DNA of 64,000 nucleotides, taken from NCBI GenBank assembly GCA_950295325.1, contig OX485807.1:23905666-23969665 (forward strand), in the 5' to 3' direction. Each line of letters opens with the position of its first letter. The stretch's first letter is position 1. The translations under genes and the position numbers were made by a program. Below are positions 35,853 to 47,200 of the stretch, in pieces. The notes beneath the pieces were generated by a model. That model had not been told where the DNA came from. It saw only the letters and a list, made by a program, of their open reading frames with translations, and searched no databases. The DNA comes from Polytrichum commune. Taxonomy: Eukaryota > Streptophyta > Polytrichopsida > Polytrichales > Polytrichaceae.

Positions 35853-36111
35853 TTTGTGGGGCAACACTTCCAGTATACACTCAGGCTCCGCCTTCATCTA
35901 CACTCGGACCCTTAAACTACACAAATATGATATTTAGTGTCATATGGGTAGTTTATGTCACTATGGTAACTTCTTGGATGACACTTCTAATGAATAAGCG
36001 AGCAAATATTGTCATGGATGATGGACGAGTTCATCCGTTGGCCAAAACCCTACCCTCTCTTGTCAACCACTCGTGATGAAATATCGTCATAGATGATTGA
36101 AAACTGGATGA

Positions 36112-36585
36112 AAAACCACTCGGGTAACTGACAGTTTTGCAATTCCATAATCCCCCAAGTTTTTTTTTTTTTTTTTTTTTTTACAAGGAATATCAAAGTA
36201 ATGTTGGGTCAAATACATTGAGTGGTGGTGACACTAGCTGCACTGCGGTTTACAACGCGTTCATGAAGCAAGAGAGTTAGAATGGGTGACACTAGATAGA
36301 TATCATAGCTAGTGTAGTGGAAGCCCCTTGCTCCCAGTTCTTAATCACTTGGGCAAGCGACAGTAATTGCATCACTGCAAATCCATAATCCCCAAGTTTT
36401 TTTTTATATATATTTTTAAACAAGGAATGACAAAGTAATGTTGGGTCCAATACATTGAGTGGTGGTGACACTAGCTAGTAGCCACACCGCGGTTTACAAC
36501 GAGTTAGTGGAGCAAGAGAGTTAGAATGGGTGACACTAACTAACTACTTAGATATGATGGGTTAGTGTAGTGGAAAGCCACTTCT
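36112..36585 (+). repeat. tandem duplication, unit about 237 bp
   Basis: Units 36112-36348 and 36349-36585 share 'ccataatcccc', 'aaagtaatgttgggtc', 'aatacattgagtggtggtgacactagct', 'gcggtttacaacg' and 'gcaagagagttagaatgggtgacacta'. A T run (about 36160-36181) sits in the first unit. Divergence is moderate, so this is not a recent event. Confidence 0.85.
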
Positions 36586-39500
36586 TCTTAATTGAGGCAC
36601 CACATGAGCGGCCTGAAAGTCAAGAGTTGGTGTCATTCAAGGGGGGGTTGAAGCGAAGGAGGCAGCATATCTTGGCGACAGATTCACCTCGCTAAGTGCC
36701 TGCCAAAACCCAAGCCATGACGATGCAAGCCTATTGAATATATGCTCCCCGCCTTCAAGGCCCGGCCAGGCCAGGCAGGGCAGGGCAGGGCAGGGCAGGG
36801 CAGGGCAGCTAAGCAAGCAAGCTAGCAAGCAAGCCCGGCCCCTCCCCTCCTGGCGCTGCGATTTGCTCGCTCGCTCGCTCGCTCGCCCAGTGCTGGCTGG
36901 AGCGCACGAGGGAGATCAGACGCCCCTCCCTAGCCCCGAGGCAACAATTATCACGCCCTACCTCGCTCCGCTCATAATATTTATGAGTCCTCATAATCAT
37001 CAGTAAGAAAAGGAAAAGGGGGAACTAGGTGGCTAGGTAGACTGTCACTCCATCCGTGGCGGCTGTCTGGCAGGCAGGGCACCCCATGAGCAACAGGGTC
37101 GCAGCAGACCCATGGACTAGTTATGAGTTCACCCTTCGAATCATAGCTTCTTCTTCTTCTTCTTCTTCTTCTTCTGCTGCTGCTGCTGCTGCTGTGGGGT
37201 GCTGGGTGCTTGAATTGAGCTGCCACTATCTCTTCTCAGATGCCGCAACAACAAGCAGGCCAGGGCAGGCAGTAACTTCGTTCAAAGTAGGTAAATTGGA
37301 TTCATCGGCTTAGTTAGGGTTGCAACGCCCATGGCATCCATCGCGGAATTAATAGTTGCCATCAGCTTGCTTTGCAGGTGTGACGCATTTATCAGAAGCA
37401 AGCAAGCCGCCCATGGTCATTAAAGTTACTCACTCACATGCTCCAATCGCCATATCTTTGTCTCACGGGCGTAGGGGGTATGGTCATTGGATTGGTATGA
37501 TATGGTATGGTATGGTATGATACGGTCTGTATGTACACGGATGCATCATGACAGGGTAGGCTAGGTGTGGACTGGGAAGTTTGAACTGCAATTAAGTTAG
37601 AACCACTGCCCTTAAGTTATGAGGTTCAGCTCAGATGCGGCAACAATCAGAGAGTAGGAACTCAAGTCCCACTCAAGTACGTATCATCCGCTTATTGGAA
37701 TTTAGGGTTGCAATTAGCAGAGTTGCAGCATCGCACCTGCTGCAGCTTGCTTTGCAGGTGTGGTGGTCAGAAGCAAAAAAAGGAAGGAAGGAAGGAAGGA
37801 AGGAAGGAAGCCGCCCTGGGCCATTAATGAACTCACCTCTAACTTATCTTCACCTGCTTCATTGCCATATCTTTGTCTCTGTCCACACTTAAGTATAACT
37901 TTTACTTTGAACTTTCTTACCCCTCATGGCGTATGGTATGGTATTGTAGGTAGGTAGGTAGGTAGGTGTGTGTGTGGTGTGTACGCTGCTGCAGACATGA
38001 TGTAATGTAGCTAGAAGGTAGAGAGAAGTAGGCAGCTAGGTCTGATGTGGGTGGTGCTATGATGATGGGGCGTCATGAGCCATGCGTGAGAGGGAATTCC
38101 CCCACGTACTAGTTGGATCTTCTACGTTTTCGACTTGTGATACAGCTTCCTTCCCTGCTGTCAGGCTTAATGCACCCGCACCTTTCACTTATGGCATGAG
38201 TGAGAGAGTGAGTGAGTGACGGAGGAGGAGGAGGAGGAGTAGTTGTTATCCTTGTTGTAGCAGCTTCTTCTTCTTCTGCTGCTGTTGTACTTACTTACCT
38301 GCAGACGTGGTAGTCGCATGTGGTGTATGCATGTACTGATGATGATGCTTTGAGGTCTGCTGCTGACTCGTGAGAAAGGGCAGGTGCAATTCGTGTGGAT
38401 GATGGGAATTGGAGGGGCTGCCAGAGTTTGTGGCTATGGTGGAGGGGATGGAGCTTAATAAGTTGAGCAGAGTGGGGGTTTGGGTTTTGGGGGTGAGTGG
38501 AGTCTTGTGCTGTTGCTCTGTTTGTCTGTCGTTCACCTCAGGACTGCACGTAGCCTTATTAGACGCCGGGTTTTGGGTCGATGGGAGTGTGGGGGGTATT
38601 GATGAGGTGAACTTTGAAGCATGTTGATGTAACGATCGAGATCGCGTGGGCCCCCCTCTTTTCGCATGTTGACGAGATAGCTCCGAGCTGGGAGCCCCAA
38701 AAGTGGTTTGTGTGTGTCAGAGGGTGGGTGCCGCAGCGCACCTTGTTATTCGCCTCGTCTTTGTCGGGACTTTTAATTCGGCCGAGTGAGTGAGTTGAGC
38801 GAGTCTCTGTCTGGGTGTCATCACTTGCCATTTTATGTGCAGTGACAGGCGGCAGCGGGCCGGCGATTGTGCAGGAATTGCATAAGGTACTGATTATGGA
38901 TGATGCATGATGGTGGTGATGGTGCACTCCTCGTCCTCCTAATTCTCGCCGCCAAATATCCGGATCTGCTTAACCCTCCTGCTTAATCCTCCTCCTGCTC
39001 ACTTTGGATGCTGATGCTCTGGGACATTTTCCTAAATATTAATAAGTTTGCAGCACGATTAGAACCAATCTTGCTGGTTTCCCGAGAATCCCTTGGCATC
39101 CGGACCAGCTTCCTTTCTGCCTGTCTGTGCCGGCTGGATGACCCCAAACCCCATTGTTAGATGTCTTCTCTGTTCTGACTTGTATGTTCTGCTCCTTTTA
39201 TTGGTCGCTCCTTGCGGCGTGTGTCAGAGGAAAGCCATCTTTCCCTCTCTTCCTTGCAGCGTGTCCGTGTCCGTGTCCGTCTCACTCTCACCAGGCTAGC
39301 TCCCCCTGATTGCATTGCCCTTGGAATTGCGCCGAGCTCGCTCTTTGACTTCGTGTTCATGGCCCGTAACTCCTTTATTTTATCCTCCTCGGCTAGATTT
39401 CGCAAGTTGAGCGCAGGTGTTGTTTGTCGACTTCCCTGCAACTCAATCTTCCTTTCCTTTGTGTTACTGACTATCTACAATATGAGTCTCACCAATACAC

Positions 39501-39919
39501 CCCGACCTGCATATGGTACAAAGATCCGTGCATGGTACAGTTGCACATGGGTCTGTGCATGATGTACATGCATGCTCTGTGGGGTCTTCGACCAACCGGG
39601 GAATTCGTGTAGAAGCTTGTAATTTAGGTCTGCACTCTTGAGAGAGACTTAGTTACACGTTGAACCGCTTAGATTGCATGATTGACAATCAGGAACAACT
39701 GGGGTTTTGGCAGGAAAACGGTCGCGCCAAATCCTCGCCTGGGCAAGTTGAAGCAACACCGGTGTGAGGCAAGAGGAGCGACCCTGTGCGTTTGAGGGCG
39801 ATGGTTCTTCTTTCCCATTAGCGAAAGAAAGAGGGAGGAGAAAGACCTCATCTCCCCATCACCTCCACTCCACCGCTGGGCAGCTGATTGTTGTACTGGA
39901 AGAAGAAGGAGAAGAAGAG
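36586..39919. other. GC-rich region upstream of the BZR gene, no separate gene seen
   Basis: The base composition shifts sharply from the AT-rich DNA to the left. Microsatellites are dense: GGGCA repeats (about 36774-36807), GCTC repeats (about 36865-36885), CTT/CTG tracts (37147-37194 and about 38266-38284), GGAA repeats (about 37780-37809), GTAG repeats (about 37949-37966) and GGA repeats (about 38220-38239). A diverged duplication pairs about 37350-37470 with about 37725-37890. ORFs here are low-complexity artefacts. The region is best read as promoter and 5' leader DNA of the downstream gene; no core promoter could be fixed. Confidence 0.5.
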
Positions 39920-41754
39920 ATGACGTCGGGGACTCGCCTTCCCACATGGAAGGAAAGGGAGAACAACAAGAGGCGAGAACGGCGACGGCGAGCCATCGCT
40001 GCCAAGATTTTTGCCGGCCTCCGCCTTTACGGCAACTACAAGCTGCCCAAGCATTGCGACAACAATGAGGTTCTCAAGGCGTTGTGTGCGGAAGCTGGCT
40101 GGACTGTCGAAGAAGATGGCACCACTTATCGGAAGGTAAAGTGTCCCACCGCTTCATTTCTTCTACTTGTCCAACAATTGTGAAATGCAGTTTACTCCAC
40201 GAGTTTCCTGGACCATGAGGGTTTCTGTGGGATGTAAGCAACGAAGACAGGTGTGTTCCTCTTTCTGAAGAAACAGATAATAGAGAGGGTCAAGCATTGA
40301 GCCAGCTTCAGTAGAGACATTGTATCAACTACACTCAAAAGTACTGGTCTCGGATTGTTAACACTTGCGTGACAATTTGGGGCTCTTGCGATAGACACAC
40401 CATGATCCCCTTCCCTCTTTACAAAGACCACAAAGGCGGTATCAAAAATTGGTGGAGGCTGGAGTAAATTGACAATACCACATTTAGTTGAGGTCAGAGT
40501 TGTTGAATCATCGTCTTTTTGTCCCGATCACTGGTTTAGTGCACAAACCCTAAACATGCTTGTTTGCAAAACATCATGCTGAAGTTCATGTGTGTACGAT
40601 ATGTGCTCGTATTAAAACCGGTGTCACCCTCTCTGATTATCGTGCGTTGAAAGTCGAATAGGGTCGAATTAAATGTCAGGTTGCCAGTCAGAATGCGAAT
40701 GGCCATCTATGTATCTGTCTGATGAAATGTGGGAAATTTGATGAAATTGGGGGTTCAGGGAGAAAAGCCAGCGGCGGTGGATAGAATGGATGTCTCGACG
40801 TCCCCTCCAGAGGCAAGTCCAACAAACTCTTACCCGGGAGCGAATGAGGGCGCATCACTTATTCCATGGTTGAAAGGGCTGTCTTCCGGGGGCGGTAGTG
40901 GCAGCGGCACCGCGAGCACCACGAGCAGCAGCATGGGTCTGCCGCCTCTGCATGTCCGCCATGGCGGCTCCTCCAGTGCGCCCGTCACACCTCCCCTCAG
41001 TTCACCGACTGCGCGAGGAGGCAATCCGGTGAAGCCAGACTGGGACGCGATTGGTGGCAGAGATGGCGGTGGCCTTCCCGAATGCGCCACCCTAAACCAT
41101 GCTTTTTCGTCGCAACAAGCGGCGGCCGGGCCGTGGACGCATCACCCCTTCTTGGCGGCCGCGGCAGCCGCAGCTCATCTGCGACCAGGCTATTGCGACA
41201 CCCCGGACGGTGCGCGCACCCCGATCGAGGAAGTGGACTCTGAGCTTTCCCCTAACACAGCTCTGGAATTCGCAAATGTCGTTTGCAGCTCGAATTCAAG
41301 CAAGTGGGCGAACGGGGTTAGGGTTCGGAGCAGGTCGGGTGCATCCACTCCGCCGTTGGGGGTGTCTTCTTCGTCCGCTACAGGGCGGATGCTGGGAGTG
41401 ATGGGGTTGGGTCCATTTCCCAGCGCAGGCGGGGGCCAGTCCGAGGGGGGGCCATTTCCCTCTGAGCCATTCTCCTCACACCAAACGCGGCGGAATCCGA
41501 TGCAGAAGTCTATCAGTGTGCCTGTGTCGCCCGTATCCTCGAAGATGAGGGGGTTTATGAACAATCGGCTGGCGAGATGTCCCTCGGAGCTGGAGCTTTC
41601 CGGGGCAGTGCAAGGCCTGGGATCTCTCTGGGAGAGGGAAGACTGCGAATCCCGGGAGATACTCGGAGTGAAGAGAAAAGTGCCGGCAGACGACCTGGAG
41701 CTCACATTGGGCAACTCGACGTTGAGAGCGCTATCTGAAACCTACCCCCGATGA
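39920..41754 (+). CDS. BES1/BZR1-type transcription factor (403 aa, two exons)
   Basis: A nuclear DNA-binding regulator of the BZR family, which in flowering plants mediates brassinosteroid responses. Exon 1 (39920-40135, 72 codons) encodes the conserved basic, bHLH-like domain, with [35 protein letters not shown] and [13 protein letters not shown]. The intron is 40136-40758 (GT donor GTAAAG, acceptor TTCAG). Exon 2 (40759-41754) joins in phase 0 to give the family's YRK|G junction. It then runs as a Ser/Pro/Gly-rich region with many S/T-x-x-x-S/T arrangements that could be GSK3 sites (inferred). The C-terminus carries an EAR-type LELTL motif (about 385-389). An upstream in-frame ATG at 39764 exists, but I chose 39920 because MTS is the usual family start. 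The length is close to family norms. Whether it works in brassinosteroid signalling in this species is unknown. Confidence 0.93.
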
Positions 41755-44203
41755 TGAAGAATCCTCCTCCTCCTTTGTGGAAGTTGTTTGTTGTTGTTGT
41801 TAGATGTATTATACATTAGCGACGATCAGCCTGGTTTGCATTGCGGGATGGGATAGAGCAGAGCAGCAAGCAAAAGCGAGGAACAGCAGAAGAAGTTGCA
41901 GCAGTTTTGGAGAACACCAACCTCTGCCCAACTACGTTGACATGTAGTGGCCCTTTCTAGGTATCCCACTTCTCTTTCCTTCCATGCTTTTAGATCACTG
42001 GCTGGATGCTCTTGTGAGATGCATAAGAAGGTCACAGGTCCATTTCTGCTTCTCAAGGGTCGTTTACACTGTGGTTGTGGTTTACTTTCCATGGAAAAAG
42101 CATAATATATGGTAATCACAACCACAACCACGCTCTACCCTGTCAACCCCGCCGCTCCTTGTGGTTAACCACCCTTGGGGTGGTTGTTCATTCTCACGTA
42201 GCATCAATAGAGACCTTTAAGGTCAAGGTCCAGGGAGACAGTTGAGGAGGCAACCACTTTAAGACTACAATGAAAGCCAACAAGGGTAAAATTACTTCAA
42301 TTTCCTCTCAAGCCCTAGACCTAAACCAATGATAGATTGCAGTTTAGAAGTCCGACCCCACCATCAACCCAAACTACAAGGATTCGCACGAGACAAGTTT
42401 GGATGAGAAACCATAGATTGTAAACGACCCTTCCAGGGCCGTTCACTCACAACACCAAGTATGGTGATTGATTGTTGTAGTTTACTTTCTCTGGGTCTAT
42501 TTTTGAGGGATAACGAGGGCTTAGATGCATTGGTGACTACCACAGCCATAACTCCTCTTCATCAACTACATTACCAAGGTGTAGAGGGTGGTTGTGATGG
42601 TTCTGCTGGTTTTTCGTATTTGTTTGTACTTTCTCTCTGGCATTAGGAGAGATTCCCAAGCCCAAAAGCATGGAAGATGGTTTATAGGAGACGTTTACTA
42701 TTAGAAAAACTGTACCCTAAAATTAACCTATTGTTTGTCTCCACTCCATCCATTGCACCAATTGGAAGGAAAATAATGAGGCTCAAATCTACTTTTCTCC
42801 ACTCTTCAACTACAAAGTACACCTTGTTTTTAAATGCAAAAAATTGTAGTTTGTGGTTGAAGGCGGCCTGAACCACAATCGACAACTTCTTACACCTTAT
42901 GTGCATATTTGAGCCATCCTCAAAAGCAAGAGCTATTCTGTTCCTGAATTGTCCTTGGATTGCTATTAGGCAAAGCTGTTGAAGCTTTAAGCAAGAGGAT
43001 TGTATTGGGAGGACTGGAGTAGTTGGAGGATCTTCATCATGCCTGCCAGCCACGCTACCTCTGCTCTCAATGTGGAGCTCCAAATCGAACAGTTGACAGG
43101 TGGAGTGTGCATTTTTACCTGTAAAAATGTCGTGAAGGAAGTGATGAATCTTAAAGCTTCTGTTGAAGCATACTGGAGGAGTTTTAGGACTGAGCTTGTC
43201 AATAGGTTTCATGATCTTATTTATCTTGAGATACACTGTTTCCACATTCATTGATTTTTTCCTCACAGAAGAATTGCTTCCGCATGCTCAAGAACTCATT
43301 GTTGTGATCTGCGGAAGCTATTGGGCCAGCATCATTGTAAACATACAACTTTTTTTGCAAACCTGTTCATTGGGCTTCCTGGATGTCTTCCACATGTTTT
43401 TGGAATAGCCACATCTGTCTTCAATATGCTCAGTGAGCCATGGATAACCCGGATTCACATGTACATCACAAACCTCTTAATTCATATATTATTGTTGATT
43501 TCACGTTGATTCAATATTAACCTACAACATTGCATCAAGGCCTACCAAGCATTGGGTTGCAATTTTTGATCTTTACTTTCAATATTCTGTAGTTTCAAGA
43601 CATAAAAGAATGAATGAGATTTGAAGCAATTTACCCTGAGTTAGCACAACAAAAACATTATACTTTGAAGGGTCATTATCAACACCAACTCGGCATTCCC
43701 CACTGGTCACTTGCATTTTGACATGTAGGTCATGAGCAGTTCTCCCCGCATGCAATACTTCACTTCCAAAATGATGTATTGAATTATCTTTGTTACACCC
43801 ACAATTTTGTTGGGAGTGACATATTGTCCCAGAGACCAGCACTAGATGGTGTGTTTCGTTCCAACTACTCTGTACAAGGTGACTACTGAATACTTTCAAT
43901 TCTCCCATTTCCTAATGCAATTCTTACAATTTTGTGTGATGACATGCTTCTCTTTCTATTCTGTGTTTCAATGATACTAGTCAATTGTGGAGTTTTTAGG
44001 TTGTGGTTGCCAAGGTGAATGATCGTAAAGGATCAAGAGTACTGGATAAATACTTTGTATAAATTATGATAAAGAGATGCCAAAACATCTTCCACACTAC
44101 TGCAGTTATAGTCCAGAGACTGGAACACAAAATGCCATCCAGATATGTAACCTGAACTTAGTTTGATCAGTGTAGAACTAACTCGTGTAAAGAACATATA
44201 AAC
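41755..44203. other. convergent intergenic region, possibly with unresolved exons
   Basis: This lies between the 3' ends of the BZR gene and the minus-strand DUF4097-like gene. Minus-strand coding-like patches occur near 43640-43760 (HDLHVKMQVTSGECRV in an open frame) and near 43125-43200 (an open frame ending at a GTAAAA donor-like site). They could be 3' exons of the DUF4097-like gene or part of another gene. I could not connect them in phase or recognise a family. Confidence 0.35.
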
Positions 44204-47200
44204 CTTGGCACCCTTCACTTCACCTTGTGTATTTATATCAACATTTCTTGGATGTATACAAATTAAACTCTGTAAGACTTGCAAATCTGACTAAATGGGA
44301 CCTGGAAGAAAAGTCACAATGTTAAGAATCCCTTCTAAATGATGGCTTTTCGCTTCAATGTAGCACAAGTGAACCGCATCTAAATAAGAACTCTTGAGGT
44401 CATCCCCAAGCCAATGAGCAGAGTGTGGTGAATTGGAGAAATGGAAATTAACTGACTTGAACAAAGTTTGGGACACCAGTGTGGAAATCATGCATATTGT
44501 GGTGTACATATCTTTTTCTTATTACTTCACAAGAAAGTGGGTACTTTGTTGGCCATAGCAATATCAATCCAACCACGTTTTTTCACATGAACAATATTAG
44601 AAGAAATGATCTTGATCTTGCACTGGTGAGTGATCTCTGTATTAGCTTGCATTGCTTCTTCTGACCGATGAGCTCGACTATTGTCCATCTTTGTCCTCTC
44701 CCAACATTCCTCTCCTACAAATGAGTATAGACCCGATTTCCCTGTAGGGATTAACAAGGGTGATTCCTGTTGAATATCTAACAGGCCATGATACTCCACC
44801 TGCAAAGGGGAAACAGTATGTGCTTGTTTCTATTCAAATCATTTAACACCATCAATCCAATTTTGAAGATGAACTGGATACGACCACTTTTGACCCTGTT
44901 GTCTCTCTAAACATAAGAATACTTCAAAGCAGGGTAAAAAAATTCAAATATATAGGTCCGATGAGAACAGGGCTTGGACCTGTGCAGAAAGGTTGTCAGA
45001 AAAGTACAAGGTCACCAGTCCCACACCCGCATCGATTTCGACCTGGTTACAAAATGGAATAAGAAGAGCAGTTAGAACAAATTTGGGTGTTCAGTCTAAC
45101 CCCTCATGCTACCAATGATGACTGCCCACATCACCATTAGCTAGAAATATTTACGTGTAACAACTGAGTTATTTGAATTCAATTGCACCGCACCTCTTGT
45201 TTTGACTAACCTCCCAAAGGTCACCAAAGACTTGCCATCATGAGCTTCCAATTCTAATAAACTCCAAACATGGATAGGAAGGAAGATGCAGGGCTGCCTC
45301 TTGGAACTCCAGGGAGGTCAAATTCCAGATGCCAGGTATCTAAATATAATTTTGCTCCTTAAAACAGAAGCCATTCATATTGATGAATGTGAACACTTAC
45401 CTCTTGTGCATGCTCATGTATCTGCAACTCTACTGAACCCCCTCTTGTCACGATTCTTGCATTACTGAAGAATAAAACACAGAGTCAGTAACATGTTGCA
45501 AGAAGTTATGTGCCTCCTCTTCTCCTTGGCAAGAATGTGATAAGTCTACACAAATATAACCTTGTAACTGGACACAGGAAAATTATTATATCCTGAAGAC
45601 CCACATTGTTTAATCAAATCACATACCAGATAGTTGCAAAGCAGTCTCATGGATTGCTTAATCCATAGGTGCTAAACCTCTAGCATTCAAACTTGTGCTA
45701 AAGATGATTGGGGCATCATCGAATATTGTACATAAGCAACAAGTTGGCAACGAAAAATAGTCAGGTTCCATTTGATCGCATGTTCTAAATCAGGACAACA
45801 TTCTAGAACATGTGACCTACCCATCAACTCCGGATATATGGACTGAACCATGTTCTGAAAACACCTGCAAAGACAAGGAAAGCACTTTGTATCATCACAC
45901 ACCAGTCCAGGTTTCTTGAGAACCCCGAGTGTCTCTTATTTGAAATACAATGAGATACCTTCAACATATAAGGTTTTACAGAATGAGATGTTGGTATCAC
46001 TTCTGACAATTTCATGCAGAGACCAACTCAACTATCCACTGCTTCAGGTGTGTGGATGCCCACTTTCCAACATAACTTCCCTATGCAGCCCTCCAAAATC
46101 TATTGCCATGTACCAGGTGAAACAGTTAATGAATAAAGCATGTCAGAATCTAGGGGCAAAGCCTGTATGTACCAAAAAACTATCTTGTGCTTGGATGTGT
46201 TTTGCCTTGACAGCTCCACCCTCTGATTTTAACACCACATCTGGAGGCACACTCTGACATTAGTTTTACCCACTAACATGCAAATTTTTATTATTTTCTC
46301 TTAAGCTGGGGTTGGGCAAAGTTATAATAGGATGTGAAAGGGCAATCTGTAGAATACAAGACAAAATCGTAACAAAAACATTACTAAAGTCCCAATCGAC
46401 CAGCTGAGGGGAGCGCACACACTGATAAATGAAAGTATGAAAGAGGCTGCAATTCTGAAATTCTGAAATCTGTACCATTTCCATAGAGGGACCCAATAAG
46501 CATATCACCTCCACCTGTATTGACATCAATGGTTGTACCCACTAGCCTCTTTACTGAGACATTGCCACCTGTTGTTCTAATCACTGAATCTGCTGAAACC
46601 TGAAACAAGGAAGACATCATGGACAATATTATCAAATATTGCTGGCCAACTGAATATTTGAGCAAGACATAATAGGAAGGCCATTGAAACTAGATAATTG
46701 TATCCCATTTGAGCACTAATCAATTAAACAAGGAGCTCCATAACTAGATAACTCGGATAATTCACATTTAGATGGCTGTATTCAAAGATCAGTCCCAATG
46801 TTATCAAAAGCACCTCATGCCAACTCCAACTTTTTATAATTAATCGTGGCATGGTAAATGAGGTTGAGGAATTACTTCACAAAGCTCAGTAAATAATAAT
46901 TACATGCATTGTCAAAGCATGACTCCTCTCAAATGATTTCTAAGTCTAAAATATGCCGAACTCCAGATTAAGTGTTAAAAATGTGTTGTTCTCAACCAAG
47001 AGTCATATATGTCCATACACTTGGTTTTTGTTGGTTATATGAAATCTCAGACAAAGAGAGGCTACTTGTGTGAATTTCGTGACTTTCGTAGGAACTCACA
47101 ATATCAGCTATGAAATGACCTCCAGAAGTCTCAATGCTGGCTTTGCCACCCCGTAAATCTCCTGGGATCAAAGCAGACATACATCAACACAAGGTTTTTG

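Noticed and set aside
36734-37313. ORFs with poly-Ser/Ala or poly-Arg in the GC-rich upstream region
   Set aside because: They arise from CTT/CTG and GGGCA microsatellites in all frames; no domain, no splice context.
41190-41714. 174-codon minus-strand frame over the BZR second exon
   Set aside because: Shadow of the GC-rich Ser/Pro-rich coding exon, with no domain.
42682-43266. 194-codon minus-strand frame between BZR and the DUF4097-like gene
   Set aside because: No recognisable domain and odd composition; parts of another frame nearby look as coding-like. Mentioned only as a possible source of unresolved exons.
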